In this document: in pieces, positions 51,387 through 56,780 of the stretch | How positions within the stretch are numbered: the stretch's first letter is position 1 | How the letters are laid out: each line of letters begins with the position of its first letter | Assembly: GCA_002711995.1 (NCBI GenBank) | Contig: PASN01000020.1 | Coordinates: 1-56,780, forward strand | DNA from: Halobacteriovoraceae bacterium | GTDB lineage: Bacteria > Bdellovibrionota > Bacteriovoracia > Bacteriovoracales > Bacteriovoracaceae | Length of the DNA stretch: 56,780 nt | Direction of reading: 5' to 3' | Made by a program: the position numbers and the translations under genes | Notes under the pieces: model-generated | The model's input: the letters and a program-made list of their open reading frames with translations, nothing else | Database searches by the model: none | Told to the model about the DNA's origin: nothing

Positions 51387-51596
51387 ATGACACTTACTAT
51401 GAGAGTGGTAAATTTAGTGGACAAGTTAAGACTTCAAAAGTTTTTTGTTGAAAAGGACAACAAGGCCCACCTAAAATTTGTGGAGTTCAGTCCTGCTAGA
51501 GTCGAAGACCTTTTGGACAAAGTGATCAGAACTAAAGGCCAAGCGTATAGACCAAATCAATTTGAAAAAGAAGTGCTTAAAGACTTGGACTTTTAA
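51387..51596 (+). CDS. Small protein downstream of the TetR regulator
   Basis: 69 aa, chosen start ATG 51387 with AAGGAGG 6 bases upstream; the frame is open further but that part overlaps tetR. Charged and soluble (NLVDKLRLQKFFVEKDN, FSPARVEDLLDKVIR). No family recognised. Probably the regulator's co-transcribed partner. A TAGGGTCG/CGACCCTA hairpin follows. Confidence 0.65.
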   Translation: MTLTMRVVNLVDKLRLQKFFVEKDNKAHLKFVEFSPARVEDLLDKVIRTKGQAYRPNQFEKEVLKDLDF

Positions 51597-51601
51597 CATC
51601 A

Positions 51602-51624
51602 TAGGGTCGTATAAAGCGACCCTA
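51602..51624 (+). terminator. Hairpin after the 69-aa gene
   Basis: TAGGGTCG, loop TATAAAG, CGACCCTA: eight perfect pairs right after the stop at 51596. There is no T-run on the plus strand, so termination may be weak or the hairpin may protect the 3' end. Confidence 0.4.
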
Positions 51625-51776
51625 CTCCCAAGCACCTGCAATAGTGCACCATCTCTGTGACGGTTTTTGAGTATTGATCCATTATCTAAATTTAGTTTCC
51701 TATATAAAGTATCCGCCCCTCAGTTTTGTTTCACTACCTGGGGGCGACATATAAAAGACTAAGAAGGTAAAAGTGC

Positions 51777-53192
51777 TTAGTCTAATGACCTCACAAGGCG
51801 GAAGCCAATATCACGGTTCCCGAAGCCGCCCCAGTTCAAGCTACGGTTGGCTGAGCGCAGGTCACTAGCACTATTATTGCCCCAGCCACCGCCACGTATA
51901 ACCCTTGGGCTGCCGAAGACGGCGCGCCGACTTAGTGGGTCAACGACATCTTTTGGTTTTTCTACATAAAAATCTAGAGTCCACTCCCAGACATTGCCAT
52001 ATGTATCGTAAAGACCAAAAGCGTTTGGCAGGTTTGAATAAGCTCTAATTGATCCCACCTCGTGAGTTCTACCTTCTGAATTTTTTTCATAGATAGCATG
52101 TTCGGAAAGATATTCAGCACGATCACCAAAAGAGTAGGCAGTTCCTGAGCCAGCTCTAGCGGCATATTCCCACTCTGCTTCCGTAGGAAGACGATAGCTC
52201 ATACCTGTCTTAGCATTTAAACTACTAATAAAACTCTGGACACTAGAATAACTTACAAACTCAACAGGATTGTTAGGACATAAAGTTTCAGTAACTCCCG
52301 TAGTGTGGTTTACTCTAGTCTCAAAGCTATCAGGGCAATGCTCTTGTTTCTTGAAATAAGAAGGATTTTTTCCCGTCACTTCAAAATACATTGACTGTGT
52401 AACTTCAGTTGTCATCATTTCGAAGTCTCGAGTGATTGTCACATGTCGCTGTTGTTCATCGTTGTCTCTGCCATTTTCATAACTTGGAGATCCCATCATA
52501 AAGCTTCCGGCCGGAATTTTTACAAATTCCAAACTAGGGGCTCCTCCAGCAATATATCCAATTACTTCTTCTATTTTTTCAGATATCTCTACATTTTTAA
52601 GATCAGAAAAAAGATATCCTAAGATCTCTCTTGCACGAACAGAATCCGAGTCTCCATAACGGTCACGAAGATAGGCGTAGATTGCCTCATGAAACATGAG
52701 AGCCGCCTTGTCTATTTCACTGAACTTTTCGTTGTTAAATAGGTATTTATTGATGAGTACACTTCCGTAATGGGTGTAGTTTGCAACTTGAATATATTTA
52801 ACTTCCCCACCAAGACAATCTCTTATTGGAGGTCTTACTCTATAGAGAGAGTCATCAATAAGTTCAAGATCAGCATCAATTTCACGTAAGTTTGATTCCA
52901 CATCCTCAAAGTAACTCGTTAAAACTTCATAAAGATTTTTATTTACTGAAAAAAGTCTTACCTTTTGAATATCTATAATTTCTTGAAAGTTATGGTTTCC
53001 AAAAGATTTAAGTGGCAATTGAAACTCTTTTTCTGCTTCATATAGATCTACTAGTTTTGCCCAACGAATTGTTTTTAGTTGATCGTCGTTTTGACAAACC
53101 CATGCTCCCCCACCGTTACCTGCACCTTCGCCAGCGATTGCAGAAAAGGTCATTCCTGCGACCATCATACTTGAAAGTATTAGTCTTTTCAT
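51777..53192 (-). CDS. Secreted protein: HEAIY-type N-terminal domain fused to FGE-sulfatase-like domain
   Basis: 471 aa. Signal peptide ending AIAG. Residues 22-200 form a domain with GAGNGGGAWVCQ, a WxxLVDLYEAE segment, a Cys (RDCLGG) and MFHEAIYAYLRDRYGDSDSVRAREI, as seen in secreted Bdellovibrio-type proteins. Residues 225-471 are an FGE/SUMF1-like C-lectin fold (IPAGSFMMGSP, YRLPTEAEWEYAARAG, YDTYGNVWEWTLD, IRGGGW, NRDIGFRLVR). The FGE cysteine pair is absent, so formylglycine generation is not expected. Its ATG overlaps the TIGR02147 gene stop. Confidence 0.8.
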   Translation of the reverse strand: MKRLILSSMMVAGMTFSAIAGEGAGNGGGAWVCQNDDQLKTIRWAKLVDLYEAEKEFQLPLKSFGNHNFQEIIDIQKVRLFSVNKNLYEVLTSYFEDVESNLREIDADLELIDDSLYRVRPPIRDCLGGEVKYIQVANYTHYGSVLINKYLFNNEKFSEIDKAALMFHEAIYAYLRDRYGDSDSVRAREILGYLFSDLKNVEISEKIEEVIGYIAGGAPSLEFVKIPAGSFMMGSPSYENGRDNDEQQRHVTITRDFEMMTTEVTQSMYFEVTGKNPSYFKKQEHCPDSFETRVNHTTGVTETLCPNNPVEFVSYSSVQSFISSLNAKTGMSYRLPTEAEWEYAARAGSGTAYSFGDRAEYLSEHAIYEKNSEGRTHEVGSIRAYSNLPNAFGLYDTYGNVWEWTLDFYVEKPKDVVDPLSRRAVFGSPRVIRGGGWGNNSASDLRSANRSLNWGGFGNRDIGFRLVRSLD

Positions 53193-54037
53193 TTTGTTAC
53201 TCCTTGTTTCTTATTGTCTAATTTATTTGTTAATGAAAATAGTTGAATATTAAGATGATAAGTATCATCAGATTGTTTACTACTTGCTTCAAATTCATCC
53301 ATGAATTCTTGTGTAAACTCTCTTAATCTTTTCTTTGCATTTTGAAGTTGCCCCTTTTTAATATTGAAACAAAAGCTATTGTACTCACGTTCAGATACAC
53401 TTTGTTTTGAGACTTCTTCTTGAGCAACTGTACTCATTTTTTTATGAAACTCTTGAACGGCCTTACTTGGGACATCAGTTTTATTTTGTATGGCCTTATA
53501 CTTTTTGATAAGCTTTCCATCTTTTTCATCTAATAGATCTAGAGTCTTAAGCCTATTAATGACTTCTTCAATTTCTCTTTGGGAGGTTTTAAACCTAAGT
53601 GTTTTTTGAATCCATGCCGGATCATTAACAAAGTCCTCTCTTTCAATAAGAGTTCTAATTATTGAGTGAAGAGGATTCTGAAAGTATTTATAATGTTCGA
53701 CATCAAGAAACTTCACTTCTCTCTTTTGAGGCCTTAGATGATTGAGTCTTTCGTAATAAACATTCTTTTCATCTTGAGTCTTGGCCTTCTCAAAATCCAC
53801 AAGGGTTTCAAAATACATTGTCTCCCCTACGGAAAGATCAAGAGATTTGGCTATATTATGAATGTACTTTTTAGGAATACCTCTTTTACCAGCAAGCATC
53901 TGTTGAAGGGCACCATGAGATTTAAGTCCCAATTGAGTAGCCCATGAACGAATTGAGAAGGATGGATTTCTCTTTTTCTTCTCTTTGAACTTATCATTCA
54001 ATAAAGTGCTTGTTTGTAGGTACATGTATGCGTTCAA
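53189..54037 (-). CDS. TIGR02147/DUF4423 family regulator
   Basis: 282 aa, cytoplasmic. The N-terminus has a Cro/CI-like helix-turn-helix (FSIRSWATQLGLKSHGALQQMLAGKRGIP), then the long helical TIGR02147 domain (ALQQML..., LRPQKREVKFLDVEHYKYFQNPLHSIIRTL in part) known from Bdellovibrio and Fibrobacter. Start at TTG 54037, 7 bases after AAAGG; an ATG lies 12 bases further in. The stop overlaps the start of the FGE-like gene (ATGA), linking regulator and secreted product. Confidence 0.85.
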   Translation of the reverse strand: MNAYMYLQTSTLLNDKFKEKKKRNPSFSIRSWATQLGLKSHGALQQMLAGKRGIPKKYIHNIAKSLDLSVGETMYFETLVDFEKAKTQDEKNVYYERLNHLRPQKREVKFLDVEHYKYFQNPLHSIIRTLIEREDFVNDPAWIQKTLRFKTSQREIEEVINRLKTLDLLDEKDGKLIKKYKAIQNKTDVPSKAVQEFHKKMSTVAQEEVSKQSVSEREYNSFCFNIKKGQLQNAKKRLREFTQEFMDEFEASSKQSDDTYHLNIQLFSLTNKLDNKKQGVTK

Positions 54038-54072
54038 AATAAAACCTTTAAGTTAAGTTTTTGTATGGACGA

Positions 54073-54101
54073 GTTATACATTGCCTCCAAACTTCGCTCA
54101 A
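54073..54101 (-). promoter_or_regulatory. Sigma-70-type promoter of the TIGR02147/FGE-like operon
   Basis: On the minus strand TTGAGC (54101-54096), exactly 17 bases, TATAAC (54078-54073), 36 bases before the start codon. Confidence 0.55.
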
Positions 54102-54193
54102 GAATCATGAGTACAAAGCGGATCAGATTTGAGCCGCCCTGTAAGAAGTTCAAGGTAAAAAGGGAAGAGCCATGTATTAATTACAAAGTTTTG

Positions 54194-55504
54194 TTAGAGC
54201 TTGTTCTCATCTTTTAGTTTCAAGAGGTGTGAATTGATATTTGCAAGGGCATATTTATGAAGCTTATTCGGTACATCAAAGTAGATTCTTTCAAGCATTT
54301 GTTGTTCGTTAAGCCCCGATTCGTGCATTTGCTTAATTTGGGCTTCTCTATGCTCTCTATGCTTCAAAGTTTTTTCAAGGATATGAGTTCCACCAAGAAC
54401 GATGCCATGACTTGGGTACACAGCTTTTGGAGAAAGTGTAATAACTTTTTTTAAGCTTTGGAAGTATTTGGACATGTTCCCTTCCTTTCCTCCAATAACC
54501 ACAGTCCCCACCCCTTGAAATAAGTCTCCAACTATAAACCACTCGAGAGTCTCAGGTGCAAGACCAAGATGGCCTTCATCGTGCCCAGGAATTTCATGTA
54601 CCATAACTTTTCTACCTAACCACTCCGTGATGCAATCACCTTCTTCTAAAAATTGAACATTTATGTCTTTAAAGTGATCTAGGCCACCAACTTCAACGAT
54701 TCGCTTGTAGGTATATTCACTCAAATAAATAGGAGAACTGATTTCTCTAGCAAGTTTAGTTGAAAGATTATGATGATCCCCATGGTGGTGTGTAATAAAG
54801 ATTTTGTTCACATTACTGACTGGGATTGAGCTTATCAGCTTCCCAAGCTCAACCTCATCCTTCGGTGATGGATCAACAAGTGTGTCCCCAATAAGGAAAG
54901 CATTGGTTCTTTCTGCAGGAGGAAGAGTATTAGATAATGGCATAAATTGTTTCACACCAAAAATTGATTCCAACCATGGAACCTGATCTTCATCTCTTTC
55001 TAGGTCAAATGACTCTTCTACAACTGCCTCTCTGTTGAGGTAGTCAAAGATTTTCCAGATAGGAGGAATGACTATAGCCTTACCGTCTTTATATCTCTTT
55101 TTAAATTTTTCAATTGAGCTCCAAAATCCTTCTTTAATTTCAAAAGAATCAAAACTAAATTCAGGTTTCTCGTTGAGCTCTACCAATAAGTAGTAGGCTA
55201 TAAATCGATAAGGGTTAAAGTCAGGAGTTGTAGCTTGGCCTATGAGCCTAACGTCTTTCACAACACCTTGATCAATACTATTTTCCAAATCAAAAGAGAG
55301 TTCTTCTTCGAGCTCTCTCTGAGCAGTGGATATCAGCTTCGCCGGAATATTTTTATAAGCAGCAGAGTGGTCTTTTTTCTCAACTTTTCCGCCGGGGAAA
55401 GAGGTATAACCAGGAAAGACCCGCAAATGATTTTGTCTGGTAATAAAGAACAACTCTTTTTGATATTTAAAAATAACTAGGACTGATTCAGGAATACGTT
55501 TCAT
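54194..55504 (-). CDS. NUDIX hydrolase-metallo-beta-lactamase fusion
   Basis: 436 aa, cytoplasmic. Residues 1-170 are a NUDIX domain with a long insert in the box (FPGGKVEKKD...AQRELEEELSF; the final Gly of the box is Ser), as in CoA-diphosphatase-like NUDT7/8/19 types. Residues 190-430 are an MBL fold with FITHHHGDHHNL (HxHxDH), EIPGHDEGHLG, FIVGDLFQG and VYPSHG, similar to LACTB2-type hydrolases, plus a C-terminal helix region. Predicted to act on an activated thioester or nucleotide; substrate unknown. Confidence 0.85.
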   Translation of the reverse strand: MKRIPESVLVIFKYQKELFFITRQNHLRVFPGYTSFPGGKVEKKDHSAAYKNIPAKLISTAQRELEEELSFDLENSIDQGVVKDVRLIGQATTPDFNPYRFIAYYLLVELNEKPEFSFDSFEIKEGFWSSIEKFKKRYKDGKAIVIPPIWKIFDYLNREAVVEESFDLERDEDQVPWLESIFGVKQFMPLSNTLPPAERTNAFLIGDTLVDPSPKDEVELGKLISSIPVSNVNKIFITHHHGDHHNLSTKLAREISSPIYLSEYTYKRIVEVGGLDHFKDINVQFLEEGDCITEWLGRKVMVHEIPGHDEGHLGLAPETLEWFIVGDLFQGVGTVVIGGKEGNMSKYFQSLKKVITLSPKAVYPSHGIVLGGTHILEKTLKHREHREAQIKQMHESGLNEQQMLERIYFDVPNKLHKYALANINSHLLKLKDENKL

Positions 55505-55554
55505 TAGGTTTACTATATACCCTTTAAAAGAATGAAACTATGAAAAACTCATGT

Positions 55555-56463
55555 TTACTCACGTCCAATGATAGAGAGCCTTATGACTTCTGTTAGGTTT
55601 TCAGGGCTAGAGAATGACATCATGTTGGTAGAGCTAGCATCGAATAGGTCAACCCAAAAATTTATACCTTTAGGGGTACCAAGGTAAGCATAAAAATCAT
55701 TAACATTTTCACCTAGCACTGACTTCAGAGTCTCATGAGCCAAATCTCTTTGAACCAAGTGAGAGTATGCACCATGTCCTCTAAAACCAAAAAATTCCCT
55801 ATCAATAAAAGGACCTGTAGCTACCGCCTTTCTGAAGGCCTGATTCTTGTCACGTGGATCAAGTTTGTCGTAATTGTGCTTCCCAGTAATAATGAACTTT
55901 CCATCCTTAGCTGGATAGATCATCTTAGTAAACTTCTTATCACCTTTATCTTTTAATCGCCTAATTAGAGTAACTGCTATGGCCCTGCCATCAATGTTGC
56001 CATCTTCTTTTACAAGATTTTTATCAAGTGCATAAATATACGATTCTCCATAAAGTTTCTTTAGATAGTTCTTGACGTAAAACTTGTCATTGAGCGTGTT
56101 ATAAACTTTAAGAATTGCTTCTTGCATCTTGGTATCAAGCTCGTAAAACCTTTTTATCATTTCAGGCTTTTTTACACCTTGACGATAAAACTGGCTTACC
56201 TCAAAGGGAAGATCCTCTATCCTATCGATAGAACCTCTAAAGACAAATCCATTACCCAAATTTTCATACTTCAAGGCGAAAGTGTAGTCTTCCTTTAAAA
56301 GCTTCTCGATTTGTTTATCATAATTTATTTTGTTTGTGGCCTGCGCTTCAGCGAGGTTGTTTTGATATCTGAAATCCTCGGGAAGGAAGGAAGACTCACA
56401 AGTGGTCTGAGAATAAGTTAAACTAAAATTTAAAGATAAGATAATTGCAATTACTTTAATCAT
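55555..56463 (-). CDS. Exported protein of unknown function
   Basis: 302 aa from ATG 56463 (an in-frame TTG lies 18 bases earlier; neither has a strong ribosome-binding site). Signal peptide KVIAIILSLNFSLTYS. The mature part is charged and soluble (FRGSIDRIEDLPFEVSQFYRQG, IDREFFGFRGHGAYSHLVQRD). The GFVFRGS and HETLKSVLG segments loosely recall ADP-ribosyltransferase-type folds, but I cannot support that. Just downstream of flagellin and separated by its terminator. Confidence 0.7.
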   Translation of the reverse strand: MIKVIAIILSLNFSLTYSQTTCESSFLPEDFRYQNNLAEAQATNKINYDKQIEKLLKEDYTFALKYENLGNGFVFRGSIDRIEDLPFEVSQFYRQGVKKPEMIKRFYELDTKMQEAILKVYNTLNDKFYVKNYLKKLYGESYIYALDKNLVKEDGNIDGRAIAVTLIRRLKDKGDKKFTKMIYPAKDGKFIITGKHNYDKLDPRDKNQAFRKAVATGPFIDREFFGFRGHGAYSHLVQRDLAHETLKSVLGENVNDFYAYLGTPKGINFWVDLFDASSTNMMSFSSPENLTEVIRLSIIGRE

Positions 56464-56493
56464 ATTGGTTCTACATCTCAATTTAATTTAAAA

Positions 56494-56514
56494 GTCCCCC
56501 TATTTAAGGGGGAC
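56494..56514 (-). terminator. Flagellin terminator
   Basis: GTCCCCC, loop TTAAATA, GGGGGAC on the minus strand followed by TTTT, 35 bases after the flagellin stop. Confidence 0.8.
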
Positions 56515-56548
56515 GGACCTTTTTGTGTCTATTGCAGGATAGTACCTA

Positions 56549-56780
56549 TTAACCAATCAATCTTAGTGCGTTCTGTCCTTGAGCGTTAGCTTGAGAAAGA
56601 ACTGAAGTACCAGCTTGAGCAAGAATGTTGTTTTTAGCATTCTTCGCAGTTGCCGCAGCGTAGTCTACGTCTCTGATTCGACTGTTCGCAGCGCTTAAGT
56701 TCTCAACAGTTGTCTGCAAGTTGTTGCTTGTAGAAGATAGTCTGTTTTGAATCGCACCTAGTTCAGCTCTTTGGCCTGAA
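56549..56780 (-). CDS. fliC: Flagellin, C-terminal part (5' end outside the window)
   Basis: About 77 codons of the conserved flagellin C-terminal D0/D1 region: [38 protein letters not shown] and the end [24 protein letters not shown]. Building block of the flagellar filament, exported by the flagellar type III system. The start, promoter and variable region lie beyond base 56780. Confidence 0.95.
   Translation of the reverse strand, partial: SGQRAELGAIQNRLSSTSNNLQTTVENLSAANSRIRDVDYAAATAKNAKNNILAQAGTSVLSQANAQGQNALRLIG

Overview
The window looks like chromosome of a low-GC (by eye about 40%) Gram-negative bacterium of the Bdellovibrionota, most likely the Bacteriovorax/Halobacteriovorax side. 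That placement rests on gene content: a TIGR02147-type regulator, a secreted protein opening with an AGNGG...WVC / FHEAIY domain of the kind I associate with Bdellovibrio-type bacteria, many secreted proteins of no known family, a flagellin gene, FliA-like promoters and a degenerate HD-GYP protein. No mobile element, CRISPR array, rRNA or recognisable tRNA was seen.

Layout. 1-345 is non-coding with a plus-strand terminator. 346-3820 is pheS-pheT (minus), preceded by a structured, ORF-free stretch ending in a strong terminator (about 3910-4265) that may be a non-coding RNA. 4290-7529 carries a DUF4416 gene, a heptose-7-phosphate kinase gene, cmk and a lytic transglycosylase gene. 7687-11097 (plus) carries a YyaL-type thioredoxin-domain protein, a CoA-transferase homologue that has lost its catalytic Asp, and slyD. 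11094-12649 (minus) pairs an NlpC/P60-like hydrolase with a dipeptide epimerase.

12.8-23.8 kb is the most unusual part. Three very large secreted proteins (688, 808 and 1011 aa) of no recognised family share a C-terminal signature close to DI(HK)-x5/6-(L/I)F-x-KI-S-x-RY. Each is preceded by a sequence resembling a sigma-28 (FliA) promoter. An M15 D,D-carboxypeptidase, a tail-anchored exported protein and an outer-membrane barrel protein lie among them. A small secreted protein at 29073 has an exact TAAA-N15-GCCGATAA promoter. In Bdellovibrio, FliA-type promoters mark attack-phase genes, so I infer a set of attack-phase surface or secreted proteins with a common C-terminal tag.

24-33 kb holds a 2H-phosphoesterase-like gene, eno, a cupredoxin-like gene followed by cpaF, a NIF3/YqfO-like small protein, a secreted HExxH metallopeptidase, a Mip/FkpA-like lipoprotein, a compact iron/B12-type ABC importer and rnhA. 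33.5-35.4 kb (plus) is a tightly overlapping operon of a QueD/PTPS-like enzyme, an M14 MpaA-like amidase and PlsC. 35.4-41.3 kb (minus) is the conserved rimP-nusA-infB-rbfA-truB operon, with a terminator hairpin between its apparent promoter and rimP. 41.4-43.8 kb encodes a TPR plus OmpR-type winged-helix regulator, a secreted protein and a GNAT acetyltransferase. 44.1-48.6 kb (plus) holds a ThrS without TGS domain, Ddl, the degenerate HD-GYP protein, a 75-aa exonuclease-X-tail-like protein and CrcB. 48.7-51.6 kb has a LysM-like barrel protein, a LamG lipoprotein and a TetR regulator with a 69-aa partner. 51.8-56.8 kb (minus) has the TIGR02147 regulator with an FGE-like secreted protein, a NUDIX-metallo-beta-lactamase fusion, a secreted protein of unknown function and the 3' end of flagellin.

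Peptidoglycan handling recurs across the window (lytic transglycosylase, NlpC/P60-like hydrolase, dipeptide epimerase, MpaA-like amidase, VanY-like carboxypeptidase, Ddl), which fits an organism that degrades and recycles murein heavily.
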